Shown: positions 18,275-28,566, counted from the first letter of the stretch. The stretch: 64,000 nt of DNA from Brevibacillus laterosporus (GCA_007833815.1 CP033464.1:4334001-4398000), one strand, 5' to 3'. Notes: generated by a model not told the origin, from the letters alone. Made by a program: numbers and translations.

Positions 18275-20722
18275 TTACGTTGGTATGATACGCTGAATCG
18301 CTTTACTAAAATCTTCCCACGTGAGTAAGCTTAATTCCTCTTTTGTCCAGTCCATCTTTTCTTCTGCCGCTAGGCGCAATGCTTGCTCTTGCATCGCTTC
18401 TTGAACCACATTTTTAGCGAAACGTCCATTGCCTCTGATCTTTCCTTGTTCACTCCACACTTCTAATTTTTCTGCTAAGAGTTCTTGCGTTTCATCCGTT
18501 AACTCATAGCTATTTCCCTGAATAAATTGCGTAATAATAGATAATAGCTCGAGAGCTGTATAATCTGGAAACCGGAAATACTTTTTAAAACGCGAGGAAA
18601 GACCTGGGTTACTATCTATAAATTTTTGCATATCGTATGGATAGCCTGCTAGGACTACTACCAGATTTTCTCCGTGCTTGCTAATCTCTTCTACCAGCGT
18701 ATTTACAGCCTCTTGCCCATAATCATTTTCGCTAGAAGACATCAGGGCATACGCTTCATCAATAAATAAAACACCACCTAATGCTTCCTTGATTTTTCGC
18801 TTGGTTTTACTAGCTGTCTGCCCAACATAATTAGCAACGAGATCAGCGCGACCCACTGTGACGAGATGCCCTCGTTTGAGATAGCCTACTTCGTGTAAAA
18901 TTTGTGCATATAGTTGTGCTACCGTCGTTTTTCCCGTACCTGGATTTCCTGTAAAAACAGCATGCAGTTCAACGGGAACAGCTGGCAATCCTTTTTCTTG
19001 ACGTGAACGTTGAATGGACACAAAAGCCGCCACTTTGGTTAATTCAGCTTTCATTTCCATAAGTCCTATCATCTGATCCAATCGTTGTTTTGCGGAAAGA
19101 TTGTTAACCTGTACTTCACCACACGACGAATTAGCTTCCACATCCGCTGGCGTAAGAATTGTAAAATCGGGAATTTTGATCGATTCTGTATCTTCCACAT
19201 GACTTCCCTTAGCAAAGATGGCATCCAAAATAATATTTTTGGCAGTACGGGCATTCCCAAAGGTTTCATCAACCCGCTCTCGCTCTAGGCGTTGTTGAAT
19301 AGAAATTTTGGTATCAGAACGTAGTATAAAATCATTACGCTCGGCCACTTGCTCAGCTACCTGTAATAATTCATCCGTGGTAAAGTCGGGTAATGTAAAG
19401 TGATTACTTTCCGGGAAGCGACTACGCAAACCGGGATTTGCCCTTAAGAAGTTTCGCATTTCTTCAGGATAACCTGCTAAAATCAGCACGAACTTACCGC
19501 TATACCCACTTGTCATTGCAGAGACAAGCGTATCAATGACAACCTGACCGTAATCACTGTCGCTTGACTCCGCCCGTTTTAAACTATAGGCTTCATCAAT
19601 AAACAAAACACCGCCTACCGCTTTTTTAATCACTTCCATCGTTCTTTGCTCCGATTGTCCCACATAAGCTCCCACCAACTGAGAACGATCAACTTCTACC
19701 ACTTCTGCCCGTTCTAATAAGCCCAATTCATGATAAAGTGTGGCTAAAAGGCGCGCCAATGTCGTTTTCCCCGTACCAGGATTCCCCATTAAAACGGCGT
19801 GCAATTCCAATGGATCGGCCAACTCCCAGCCCTTTTCTGTACGAATGCGCTGATACTGTAAAAATTGGGCTAATTGCTTTACTCGCTTTTTCATATCGGT
19901 TAGGCCAACCAATTGATCAATTTGCTCGATCGCTGGCACATGATCTTGTAATTCGTCGTCTGTTTGTGTAGGCGTTAGCTGTTCACGTATCGACTGCTCG
20001 ATTTCTCGCAGTTTTTTATTGGCGTGTTGGAGTCGAGCCAACAATTCTGAAGAGTAAAATAGTCCTTGTACCGAGTTTGCATATCCCTGCGCCTCTTTAT
20101 GTAACAAGATTAATGTTTCCTCTAGCTCAAGTGTGCCTTCACGCAATGACTTGTATTTCTGCTGAAGGATGGCATTGGAAGAGAGTTGGGCCCCTTTCGT
20201 ACCCGCTTGCAGCATATCCTCCCAATTAACTAAATCATCCAGACGCTCCTGAATCTGCGTAACGAATTGAGCTGTTACTTTTTTTCGTGTAGCTGCGTTG
20301 TCAGTCTCACGTATAGGGGGAAATTGGGCTGTTTCTTTTAAGGATTGCAATAAGGAATGAAGATATATTTCTGCTTGTAAAGAAGCGGCTTGTTGATTAT
20401 TTGGATCCAATCTCCTCGCTTTCTTTAACCACTCCTCCACCAACGAGATTTGTTGTGTCTTCTTCCAACGTATCTGTGCTAGGATGGTGAGTACTGTAGC
20501 TTCAGCTTGATCCAATTCAGGTTGATCTACTCCTACCATTTGTTTTTGCTCATCCTGGTGTTCATCAGAATCTGTGTACGTATGTAGCAACTGTTCCCGT
20601 TTTTCTTCTATATATTGCAAGATTTGAATAGCCTCTACTTCTGTCACCTGTGGCGAAATACTATCTGCTTGTTGCCATTCTTTCATCTTATCTATCCATG
20701 TTTGTTCCTCTATTATATTCAT
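18275..20722 (-). CDS. Double AAA+ ATPase of the CbbX/SpoVK family (EccA-like)
   Basis: 815 residues: an N-terminal helical/TPR-like region of about 260 residues, then two CbbX-type AAA+ modules. Each has Walker A GNPGTGKTT, Walker B GVLFIDEAY and an arginine-finger region near NPGLRSRF or NPGLSSRF. Single-module relatives are SpoVK and the rubisco activase CbbX. EccA of mycobacterial ESX systems is the same family with an N-terminal TPR domain. Here it lies 8.5 kb from the type VII locus on the same strand, which suggests but does not prove a link. It is apparently monocistronic. Confidence 0.8.
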   Translation of the reverse strand: MNIIEEQTWIDKMKEWQQADSISPQVTEVEAIQILQYIEEKREQLLHTYTDSDEHQDEQKQMVGVDQPELDQAEATVLTILAQIRWKKTQQISLVEEWLKKARRLDPNNQQAASLQAEIYLHSLLQSLKETAQFPPIRETDNAATRKKVTAQFVTQIQERLDDLVNWEDMLQAGTKGAQLSSNAILQQKYKSLREGTLELEETLILLHKEAQGYANSVQGLFYSSELLARLQHANKKLREIEQSIREQLTPTQTDDELQDHVPAIEQIDQLVGLTDMKKRVKQLAQFLQYQRIRTEKGWELADPLELHAVLMGNPGTGKTTLARLLATLYHELGLLERAEVVEVDRSQLVGAYVGQSEQRTMEVIKKAVGGVLFIDEAYSLKRAESSDSDYGQVVIDTLVSAMTSGYSGKFVLILAGYPEEMRNFLRANPGLRSRFPESNHFTLPDFTTDELLQVAEQVAERNDFILRSDTKISIQQRLERERVDETFGNARTAKNIILDAIFAKGSHVEDTESIKIPDFTILTPADVEANSSCGEVQVNNLSAKQRLDQMIGLMEMKAELTKVAAFVSIQRSRQEKGLPAVPVELHAVFTGNPGTGKTTVAQLYAQILHEVGYLKRGHLVTVGRADLVANYVGQTASKTKRKIKEALGGVLFIDEAYALMSSSENDYGQEAVNTLVEEISKHGENLVVVLAGYPYDMQKFIDSNPGLSSRFKKYFRFPDYTALELLSIITQFIQGNSYELTDETQELLAEKLEVWSEQGKIRGNGRFAKNVVQEAMQEQALRLAAEEKMDWTKEELSLLTWEDFSKAIQRIIPT

Positions 20723-20863
20723 CGTTTTATTGTCCTCCGTTATCTTGCTCCTTCTCCTTGTTTTATCACTTTTTTAACTAAAAAGAAAGAGGATAACATG
20801 CGAGACAGCCAGCTATACCACGTTTTACTCAACTGTATTAGAAAGTAGATTGCTTCCTCACAA

Positions 20864-20898
20864 CAAAAAACCCGGGTTATCCTTTACTCCGGGCTTTT
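20864..20898 (-). terminator. Terminator after the small gene at 20987
   Basis: On the minus strand a CCCGG/CCGGG hairpin with additional weak pairs is followed by GTTTTTTG. It separates the small downstream gene from the AAA+ gene. Confidence 0.55.
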
Positions 20899-20986
20899 GA
20901 TGTACCATAGATAACCGCTCTGTAGAAGCAAGCAACTGCTGCCCTGCTTGTTTGTTCTGTTCAAATGACACCGTTACTGTTGCTGG

Positions 20987-21190
20987 TTATACTTGCAAAT
21001 TTCCCATTTCGATATCAGATTCCATATGCGCTAATGCTACCGGGAAAACATCACGCTCAGTTTCAGCATAGATTTTAAATGAGCTGACAATTTTTTCACC
21101 ACTACGCACCTGTACATCATATTGAGAATCCCCATCGTAGGTTGTTGCAAAATGAAATTCTCTTCCGTTTACGTGCAGACTTTTTTCCAC
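20987..21190 (-). CDS. Small uncharacterised protein
   Basis: 67 residues, with a pattern of alternating strands (HVNGREFHFATTYDG) and an acidic end. No known motif is recognised. A GTG at 21190 with GAGG eight nt upstream is the best start; another GTG at 21199 overlaps that site. It stands alone between terminators, which supports a real gene. Confidence 0.5.
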   Translation of the reverse strand: MEKSLHVNGREFHFATTYDGDSQYDVQVRSGEKIVSSFKIYAETERDVFPVALAHMESDIEMGNLQV

Positions 21191-21341
21191 GATGATCACC
21201 TCGTCTTTAGTTTGTCCCAGCTATGAAAAAAGCATTACGAATTTCCCCTGACTTTGTTTTATTTGCTGAAATGAACGGAAATATCATTCCCCCGGAAATA
21301 AGATGGTTCTTTTTCTCCGCATACGATTAATGTTTCATGCA

Positions 21342-21373
21342 AAAGCCGTTGTCCATGTTGGGACAACGGCTTT
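21342..21373. terminator. Terminator
   Basis: AAAGCCGTTGTCC pairs perfectly with GGACAACGGCTTT around a 6-nt loop. It follows the minus-strand gene at 21401. Confidence 0.8.
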
Positions 21374-21400
21374 CCTTACTGATTTGCTTTGATTTTTCTT

Positions 21401-21730
21401 CTATACCATAGAAAATTCTTTTATATTGGTACGTTGGGTTAGTTCACGTCCAGACGGCAATGTAACGTGCACAAGACCATGGCTCTCTTCTTCACTCGTC
21501 CAGGTAAAATCAAACGTAACACTTTTCTTCTCAAACGCTTGCTCTTCCTCAAATTCTTCCAACATCAGACGTAACGTCTCAGGATGCAAGGGTACAGAGA
21601 TTGATTCCCCTGACTGGCTCGGAATAGATAGATATTTTAAAGCATCTTCAAAATACATTACGGTATCAAGCAACAACGATAACTGTTGCCAGTTCAATTC
21701 ACTTGTAAACCGCTCAAATGGTTTTAACAT
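21401..21730 (-). CDS. Uncharacterised 109-residue protein
   Basis: A small acidic soluble protein with a helical N-terminal half (LNWQQLSLLLDTVMYFEDAL) and a beta-rich second half. No family is recognised. It lies 98 nt downstream of parC with a strong terminator behind it, so it may be the last gene of the topoisomerase IV transcript. A moderate AAGGG site precedes the start. Confidence 0.5.
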   Translation of the reverse strand: MLKPFERFTSELNWQQLSLLLDTVMYFEDALKYLSIPSQSGESISVPLHPETLRLMLEEFEEEQAFEKKSVTFDFTWTSEEESHGLVHVTLPSGRELTQRTNIKEFSMV

Positions 21731-21827
21731 TCTCCGTCATCCCTTCAATGATGTTCCCGTATAAGGTTTCTCTTGGCTGTTTCTCTTAGCTGGATGAAAA
21801 GTACTCTTTTGTAATATTGATTCAACT

Positions 21828-24308
21828 TTATCTTTCGTCATCCGACTCTTTTCCATCTTGGGATGGAATTGTAGCCTCTAACAAAATTTGTTCATAAGCT
21901 TCCTCAACTACTAAGCGACCAATTCCACCCTGTTCATTTATAGGTACCTGATCTGCTTCAACCGATATTATATCACCACGTTTGGTCACAAGTATCCATT
22001 TAGGAGAGTTGGGGTCCTCCAGCAAAATTGCTCTGATTTGGTGCGGATTCATCTTTCTCTTACGGATGAGAAGTAAACCTTTACCAGCGCGACCCTGTAG
22101 AGGAATTTGAGCAATTGAAGTACGTTTCACTACCCCTTCTGTGGTTAACGCTCGCAATACACGGTTATCCTCTATGCCAGTCACCAACAGATCAATTAAT
22201 TGGTCATCTTTTGATAAATTAATCGCTTTGACACCACTTGAAGCTCGACCTGTTGCCGATACTTCATTTTGTAAAAAGCGAATAACCATTCCCTCCTGGG
22301 TTACACCAACAAATGCTCCCTCGTCGTTAATCAAATGGACATGATTCACTTCATCTTCATTGCTCTTTAATTTAATAGCAACAATTGCACCCGAGCGGTT
22401 CGTTCCATACTCTTTTAAGGCTGTCTTTTTAACTAAACCACTTTTTGTTGAATGGCAGACATACAGGGGTTTGTCAAAGCTATCGACAATATGTACGGCA
22501 ACAATTCTTTGACCCTTTTCCAAGGAGAGCACATTCACGAGCGCTGTTCCGATATCTTTCCATTTCGCATCAGGAAGATCGTTAACCAGAATAGCGAAAT
22601 ATTTACCGTCTTGGGTAAAGAACAGTGCTGTATGGGAGGTATTGGTTTCACAGAATGTCCGTACCTTATCCCCTTCTTTCACCCCACAGGTTTCAATAGA
22701 GCCACCCATTGATTTAAAGGAACGTGGGCTAACACGCTTAACATACCCTTCATGTGTCAGTGTCACAATACAATCTTCTATCTGGATTTGCATGGATAGA
22801 TCGAGCTTAATTTCCTCAATCTCACCCTGAATCTCAGTCATACGTGGCTCACTATATTTCTTCTTAATTTCACTTAGTTCAGCAACCAGAACAGAGATAA
22901 GCTTTTTCTCACTACCAAGAATAGCCTTCAGCTCCTCGATTTCCTTTGCGAGCGTCTGTAACTCTTTTTCAAGCTTCACAATATCAATTCGTGTAAGAGA
23001 AGCTAGTTGAATGCTCAAAATAGCGTCAGCTTGCAGATCGGTAAATCTAAATTTTTCCATAATATTCTTTTTCGCATCTGCACGATCTTCCGAATCCATA
23101 ATCGTATCAACAATTTGTCTAAGTATTGATTTAGCGTGGATCAAGCCCTCGACGATATGGGAACGATTCTCTTTTCGATCTAAATCAAATTGAGAACGAC
23201 GTGTCACCATTTCTTTTTGATGCGTAATATACGCATCTAATAAATGCTTGAGCCCCATCTGCTTGATGGTACCCTCATAAATCGCATTCATGTTGTAGTT
23301 GTAGAAAATCTGTAAATCAGTATTTTTATACAAATAATGTAAAATAGCCTGTGCGTCAGCTTCTTTTTTCAGGTCGATAACGACACGAACCTTCTTCAAC
23401 TCAGCTTCTTTACGTCCGGTCTCATCTCGAACAGCTATAGCACCTTCAATTTTACGTTCCATAACTAGCTCATCAATTTGAGCAACCAGCTTGGATTTGA
23501 CAACATCATAAGGAATCTCACTAATTACAATGCGTTTGTGTTTGTTTCCTTTTGCCTCTTCGACGTCTGCTCGTCCACGAATGATAAACTGACCTCTACC
23601 AGTTTCAAATGCCTTTTTAATACCTGATATACCTTGGACAATCCCCCGATTGGAAAAGTCCGGACCTTTAACGAACTCCATCAGCTCATCAGTCGTGATG
23701 GATGGTTTGCGCATCATTGCGATCGTAGCGTCAATTACTTCTCCCAGATTATGTGTAGGGATATCCGTGGCAAAACCTACAGCAATACCAGAAGCTCCAT
23801 TCACTAACAAGTTAGGGAACCGTGCTGGCAAAACAGCAGGCTGCTCTGTGGAGTTATCATAGTTCGGGATAAATGGTACCGTATCCTTTTCAATATCCCG
23901 TAATAGCTCATTAGCAAGCGCAGATAAGCGTGCTTCGGTATAACGCATAGCAGCAGGAGGATCCGCATCAAGGCTACCAAAGTTACCTTGACCCTGAATC
24001 AACACATGACGCATCTTCCACCATTGCGCCATTCGTACCATCGTTTCATAGATAGAGGCATCCCCATGCGGATGATAGGTACCCATAACAGAACCAACCG
24101 TTTTTGCTGATTTACGGTATGGTTTATCAAAGGTGTTATTCTCTTCGTACATCGAATATAAAATCCGGCGCTGTACCGGCTTTAAGCCATCACGAGCATC
24201 AGGAATAGCGCGAGAGAGGATAACCAGATTGGCATAATCCCCAAAGCGTTTCCCCATAATCTCTGCAAAGCTTTGTTCAATTAAACGATTAGAAAACATG
24301 TTACTCAT
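21828..24308 (-). CDS. parC: DNA topoisomerase IV subunit A
   Basis: 826 residues. The breakage-reunion domain opens MSNMFSNRLIEQSFAEIMG and contains the active-site region AAMRYTEARLS with the catalytic tyrosine. C-terminal beta-pinwheel blades follow, so the length suits ParC. Together with ParE it decatenates daughter chromosomes. The quinolone region reads YHPHGDASIYETM, with alanine where E. coli ParC has Ser80, while Glu84 is kept. The start overlaps the parE end by 8 nt, so translation is coupled. Confidence 0.95.
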   Translation of the reverse strand: MSNMFSNRLIEQSFAEIMGKRFGDYANLVILSRAIPDARDGLKPVQRRILYSMYEENNTFDKPYRKSAKTVGSVMGTYHPHGDASIYETMVRMAQWWKMRHVLIQGQGNFGSLDADPPAAMRYTEARLSALANELLRDIEKDTVPFIPNYDNSTEQPAVLPARFPNLLVNGASGIAVGFATDIPTHNLGEVIDATIAMMRKPSITTDELMEFVKGPDFSNRGIVQGISGIKKAFETGRGQFIIRGRADVEEAKGNKHKRIVISEIPYDVVKSKLVAQIDELVMERKIEGAIAVRDETGRKEAELKKVRVVIDLKKEADAQAILHYLYKNTDLQIFYNYNMNAIYEGTIKQMGLKHLLDAYITHQKEMVTRRSQFDLDRKENRSHIVEGLIHAKSILRQIVDTIMDSEDRADAKKNIMEKFRFTDLQADAILSIQLASLTRIDIVKLEKELQTLAKEIEELKAILGSEKKLISVLVAELSEIKKKYSEPRMTEIQGEIEEIKLDLSMQIQIEDCIVTLTHEGYVKRVSPRSFKSMGGSIETCGVKEGDKVRTFCETNTSHTALFFTQDGKYFAILVNDLPDAKWKDIGTALVNVLSLEKGQRIVAVHIVDSFDKPLYVCHSTKSGLVKKTALKEYGTNRSGAIVAIKLKSNEDEVNHVHLINDEGAFVGVTQEGMVIRFLQNEVSATGRASSGVKAINLSKDDQLIDLLVTGIEDNRVLRALTTEGVVKRTSIAQIPLQGRAGKGLLLIRKRKMNPHQIRAILLEDPNSPKWILVTKRGDIISVEADQVPINEQGGIGRLVVEEAYEQILLEATIPSQDGKESDDER

Positions 24309-26268
24309 CCTCTCCTACTTCAAATGTGACATGGGTCTCGATCCATTCACGACGAGGAGGGACTTTATCGCCCATTAAAACCGTAATTAATTTTTCACAG
24401 TGAGCCCGATCTGCAAGAGACACTCGAATCAACTTCCGATTCTCAGGATCCATTGTCGTCTCCCACAATTGATTAGGGTTCATCTCACCTAAACCTTTGT
24501 AACGAGTGATTTTAGCCCCTTTACCTAACTTTTTCAGAGCTGTTTCCAATTCTTGGTCGTCCCAACAGTAGTAGGATTCTGCGCTCTTCTTGCCTTTCCC
24601 ACCATCTTTAGCTACTTGATAGAGAGGAGGCTGAGCAATATAAAGCTTATTAGAGGCGATAAGCGGCTGCATATAACGGAAGAAGAAGGTTAACAGAAGC
24701 GCTTGAATATGCGAACCATCCACGTCGGCGTCAGACATGATAATAATTTTATCAAACGCACAATTTTCTATGGAAAATTCTTCACCGATATCCGTCTCCA
24801 ACACTTCTAAAATCGTCCGAAACTCTTCGTTAGATAAAACCTCGGATAGTTTGGCCTTCTCTGTGTTCAACGGCTTTCCTTTTAAACCAAAGATCGCTTG
24901 ATATTCAGAGTTGCGTGCTTGCTTGGCCGAGCCACCTGCTGAATCACCCTCAACTAGAAACAGTTCATTAATACTAGGATTTTTATATTGAGGTGGCGCA
25001 AATTTTTCAGAAATGGATCTGCGTTTCTTAGCACCCTTTCCCTTTTTATCTCCGCGTAATGCTTCTCGTTGTTTGCGAAGTTCCTCACGAATCTGCATAG
25101 ATTTTAACGCTTTATCAATTAACAGCTTGGCGATCTCTGGATTCTCTTCTAGGAAGAAGCCCAGCTTTTCGGAGATAATTTGTTCAACAATGGTACGTGC
25201 CTCTTCATTACCTAATTTATCCTTCGTTTGCGATTCAAACTGGACATCGGACATTTGCAAAGATAACACACCTAAAAAACCTTCACGCAAATCGTTACCG
25301 GTCAAATTAGGATCCTTTTCCTTGATATACCCTTTCTTGCGGGCAAAATCATTGAAAATTCGAGTTGTGGCATTTTTAAACCCAGTGACATGCGTTCCAC
25401 CATCATTTGTAGGGATCGAGTTCACATAAGAAGCCAACGTCTCTGTATAGCCATCATTGTATTGGAAGGCTAGCTCTACATACACATTATCTTTTTCTCC
25501 GTCAAAATAGACAACGGAATGTAACGCGTTCTTACCCTCGTTTAAATACTCTACATAAGATTTGATGCCATCTTCATAATAAAATTCTTCTTTGCGTATT
25601 TCTGGTGTACGTTTATCAATTAACACCAAGCGTAAACCTTTCAACAGAAAAGCTGTTTCACGGAAGCGGTCACGCAAGGTTTCGTAATCAAATTTAGTGG
25701 TGGTAAATACCTCTGGATCAGGTTTAAACGTTACGGTTGTTCCTGTACGTTTGGACTTCCCTACAATCTCAAGACCGGTTACCGCTTTACCTACAAGTTC
25801 TTGACCATTCTTGTCCACTAGGTATTCAAAGCGTTGCTTATAGATGTTTCCTTCTCGGTGAATTTCTACTTCTAACCAGCGAGATAAAGCAACAACAACA
25901 CTAGAGCCTACTCCGTGCAAGCCTCCGCTTTTTTTGTACCCGCCACCGCCAAATTTACCACCTGCATGAAGCGTAGTAAAAATGACTTCTGGCACTGGTC
26001 GTCCAGATTTATGCATACCTGTTGGAATACCGCGACCATGGTCCTCCACGCTAACGCTACCATCCGGATAAAGAGTGATAATAATGCGATCGTTCACGCC
26101 AGCCAAAGCTTCATCCTTAGCATTATCCACGATCTCCCACACTAAGTGGTGCAGACCGCGTGATCCGGTGGAGCCTATATACATACCAGGTCGTTTACGG
26201 ACGGCGATCAAGCCTTCCAAGACCTGAATGTCGTCTTCGGTATATGATAGTGCTCGATTATCAGCCAT
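24301..26268 (-). CDS. parE: DNA topoisomerase IV subunit B
   Basis: 655 residues, the normal ParE length. The GHKL ATPase features (EIVDNAKDEA, DHGRGIPTG, GGLHGVGSSVV) are followed by the TOPRIM motifs EGDSAGGSAKQ and MSDADVDGSHIQ. It supplies ATP-driven strand passage for ParC. ParE rather than GyrB is inferred from overall similarity to Bacillus ParE and from the directly linked parC; the linked arrangement itself is shared with gyrBA. Confidence 0.93.
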   Translation of the reverse strand: MADNRALSYTEDDIQVLEGLIAVRKRPGMYIGSTGSRGLHHLVWEIVDNAKDEALAGVNDRIIITLYPDGSVSVEDHGRGIPTGMHKSGRPVPEVIFTTLHAGGKFGGGGYKKSGGLHGVGSSVVVALSRWLEVEIHREGNIYKQRFEYLVDKNGQELVGKAVTGLEIVGKSKRTGTTVTFKPDPEVFTTTKFDYETLRDRFRETAFLLKGLRLVLIDKRTPEIRKEEFYYEDGIKSYVEYLNEGKNALHSVVYFDGEKDNVYVELAFQYNDGYTETLASYVNSIPTNDGGTHVTGFKNATTRIFNDFARKKGYIKEKDPNLTGNDLREGFLGVLSLQMSDVQFESQTKDKLGNEEARTIVEQIISEKLGFFLEENPEIAKLLIDKALKSMQIREELRKQREALRGDKKGKGAKKRRSISEKFAPPQYKNPSINELFLVEGDSAGGSAKQARNSEYQAIFGLKGKPLNTEKAKLSEVLSNEEFRTILEVLETDIGEEFSIENCAFDKIIIMSDADVDGSHIQALLLTFFFRYMQPLIASNKLYIAQPPLYQVAKDGGKGKKSAESYYCWDDQELETALKKLGKGAKITRYKGLGEMNPNQLWETTMDPENRKLIRVSLADRAHCEKLITVLMGDKVPPRREWIETHVTFEVGEDE

Positions 26269-26643
26269 TCTGTTCTCCCCTCTTACACACTCGCAATCAA
26301 CGTTCCTTAAGCGAACACCTAATCGCTATTTTATCTCATTTCATGAAAAGAAAAAACTCTTTTACATGAAAGCTCTTACATAGTTGCTACTATACATGTA
26401 TTTTGCTTGTTGTTCCACAGTAACAAACCTGCATACAGGAAAAATTCACCTTCTTTATTGCTTTTCCCTAGTCTGGTAGAAGAATAGCCATCTTTATCCC
26501 TTTCTAACAAAGGTAACGTTCTTCCTGCTTGTCCATATGTATTTTTTTGCAAATCCAAACTTTTCATAAAACGAGTCTCTCTTATGTATATCCTACTTTC
26601 TGAGGAATAACAAGAACATTCGTTCGTTTTTTGTAGATAAATA

Positions 26644-26674
26644 CAGCCATCCTGCCGTATGGACAAGATGGCTG
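26644..26674 (-). terminator. Hairpin after the YebC gene
   Basis: CAGCCATC pairs with GATGGCTG around a 15-nt loop, just past the stop of the YebC gene. The following T tract is weak. Confidence 0.45.
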
Positions 26675-26680
26675 AAAGAA

Positions 26681-27427
26681 TTAGCCTTGAATACGTTCCA
26701 GCTCTTCTTTATCAATGTCGTAATTTGCATACACATTTTGCACGTCGTCATTATCTTCAAATGCTTCCATCATCTTCAGGATTTTTTCAGCATCTTCACC
26801 TGTGACTTTGACTGTGTTTTGCGGAATCCATTGTACTTCTGCATTAGCGAATTTGTATCCCTCTGCTTCCAAAGCATGCTTTACTTGATCCAATTCATGA
26901 GGATGCGTAATGATTTCATATTCTTCCTCTGTCACGACTAAATCCTCTGCACCAGCTTCTAATGCTTGCATCAGCATTGTATCTTCATCAGCTTCAAATT
27001 GTTCACGATCAATAACAATAGCACCTTTACGGTCAAACATGAAGCTTACAGAGCCTGTTTCACCCATATTACCACCGCGTTTACCAAAAATCGAACGAAC
27101 ATCAGCTGCTGTACGATTTCGATTGTCAGACAAGCACTCTACGATGACAGCAACGCCACCTGGCGCATATCCTTCATAACGGATTTCTTCGTAATTATCC
27201 CCTTGACCACTGTCCGTAGCTTTTTTAATCGCACGCTCAATATTGTCATTGGGCATATTAATAGCTCGCGCATTGGCAATAATTGCTTTTAGTTTCAGGT
27301 TTGCATTGGGGTCAGGTCCGCCGTTTCTCGCTTCCACATAAATTTGACGAGCTAACTTAACATATTGATTGTTTCGTTTTTGATCGGCTGCACCTTTTTT
27401 TCCTGCAAATAACTTAAACTTTGGCAT
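26681..27427 (-). CDS. YebC/PmpR family protein
   Basis: 248 residues matching the YebC family through its length: GAADQKRNN near the start, GGPDPNANLKL, YEGYAPGGVAV and NRNRTAADVRSIF, then the conserved GGNMGETGSVSFMFD. The family includes transcription regulators and the more recently recognised ribosome-associated factors that relieve translational pausing. It stands alone with its own start and downstream hairpin. Confidence 0.92.
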   Translation of the reverse strand: MPKFKLFAGKKGAADQKRNNQYVKLARQIYVEARNGGPDPNANLKLKAIIANARAINMPNDNIERAIKKATDSGQGDNYEEIRYEGYAPGGVAVIVECLSDNRNRTAADVRSIFGKRGGNMGETGSVSFMFDRKGAIVIDREQFEADEDTMLMQALEAGAEDLVVTEEEYEIITHPHELDQVKHALEAEGYKFANAEVQWIPQNTVKVTGEDAEKILKMMEAFEDNDDVQNVYANYDIDKEELERIQG

Positions 27428-27607
27428 GTGAAACTCTCCTCACCAGAAATGTCTGCTTGGGTATGAAATAATAACTTATTGTAGCAAAAAGAAACGCTTC
27501 AGACAAGGCTAGGTCATCTTATTGGCACAAAGTTCGTCAGGGTAAAGACATAATTACAGGGCAAGCTAGATAATGTAACCATACCTATTTGCGAGGAGGA
27601 TGAACCT

Positions 27608-27997
27608 GTGCTAAGTGCAACAAAGCCGTTTGTAAAGCTGCATAAGTACGATGAGCATTTGGTAGCTGACATTGAAGCACTCAATTCATCTGGATATGCT
27701 AAAGATGACATTTATGTGTTGAAGTGGAATCCGGACAAAAACCATTCCAATCAACGCGACAACTTTTACAAATACAGTACTCACTTTGAAAAAGCAAAAG
27801 GTCATATCGACACCAAAGCCCATTTTTTTGACAATGGCGGAAAAGAGTTACGCTCCAAGCTCGAACATATCGGATTAACCAAAGATGAAGCATCGGCGTT
27901 AGTTCGTGAACTGGAAGACACGGACAAAACCTGCATTTTAGCTGTACATGATTTAAAAGATAATATTATTGAGATGAACACGCAATATAACCAGTAG
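27608..27997 (+). CDS. General stress protein of the YflT/17M family
   Basis: 129 residues with a GTG start and a strong GAGGAGGA site seven nt upstream. The N-terminal ~100 residues fit the YflT (heat-induced stress protein) domain: a strand-helix opening followed by DDIYVLKW and a DELxK-rich helix. In B. subtilis such genes are sigma-B dependent; I could not find a convincing sigma-B promoter here. Single gene with its own terminator. Confidence 0.65.
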   Translation: MLSATKPFVKLHKYDEHLVADIEALNSSGYAKDDIYVLKWNPDKNHSNQRDNFYKYSTHFEKAKGHIDTKAHFFDNGGKELRSKLEHIGLTKDEASALVRELEDTDKTCILAVHDLKDNIIEMNTQYNQ

Positions 27998-28016
27998 ATA
28001 CTCAAAAACCAACAAG

Positions 28017-28048
28017 AAACCCGGAGTCGATGAGCAACTCCGGGTTTT
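28017..28048. terminator. Terminator of the YflT-like gene
   Basis: AAACCCGGAGT pairs with ACTCCGGGTTT around a 9-nt loop, followed by a T. Confidence 0.85.
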
Positions 28049-28076
28049 GCTTTCTCTTTTTTGAACGTAATGCTTC

Positions 28077-28376
28077 TTAGTCGTGCGTACGGTCAATCAG
28101 TTCAATGCCTTCCATTGTTTCATGCAATTTAGCATGAGCAGCTTCTTCCTCTTCTTCTAGCAACGGAACCAATTCGCCTTCTTCAATGCCGAACACATAA
28201 ATGTCGATTTCGCCTTCTTCATCAATCTCTTCTTCTTCTGTTGCTTCTGTTAGCGCAACAAATTGTTTGTTATTTAGTTCAAACATCGCGATTACTTCAA
28301 AGTCGCCCATATCTTCGCCGTTTTCATCGTCTAGAGTGATGATATCGCCTAAAGCCAAATCTTTTTCGTTTTCCAT
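28077..28376 (-). CDS. DUF1292 family protein (YrzB-like)
   Basis: 99 residues, very acidic, opening with GDIITLDDENGED and continuing FEVIAMFELNNKQFVALTEA, the pattern of DUF1292/YrzB proteins common in Firmicutes. The function is unknown. The C-terminus is extended by a Glu-rich segment. An AGGAGGC site lies seven nt before the ATG. Confidence 0.8.
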   Translation of the reverse strand: MENEKDLALGDIITLDDENGEDMGDFEVIAMFELNNKQFVALTEATEEEEIDEEGEIDIYVFGIEEGELVPLLEEEEEAAHAKLHETMEGIELIDRTHD

Positions 28377-28566
28377 GTGTATATGCCTCCTGCTTTTACT
28401 CGCTTGGGTTATGTATCGTCGTCCATTCAGACAGCACTCATACGAACGTGTGGGTTTACATAACAGGCTGGTACTAGCTCTGACACCAGTCCCAACCAGT
28501 TTTCCCCGACATCATTATTAGCATACCTTTCTTTTTAGGAAAAGTCCATGAGAAGTTCCTCACCAC

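Noticed and set aside
23011..23193. Plus-strand frame inside parC
   Set aside because: Antisense shadow of an essential conserved gene.
26376..26666. 96-codon minus-strand frame between YebC and parE
   Set aside because: No ribosome-binding site, unusual composition and no recognisable motif; probably chance.
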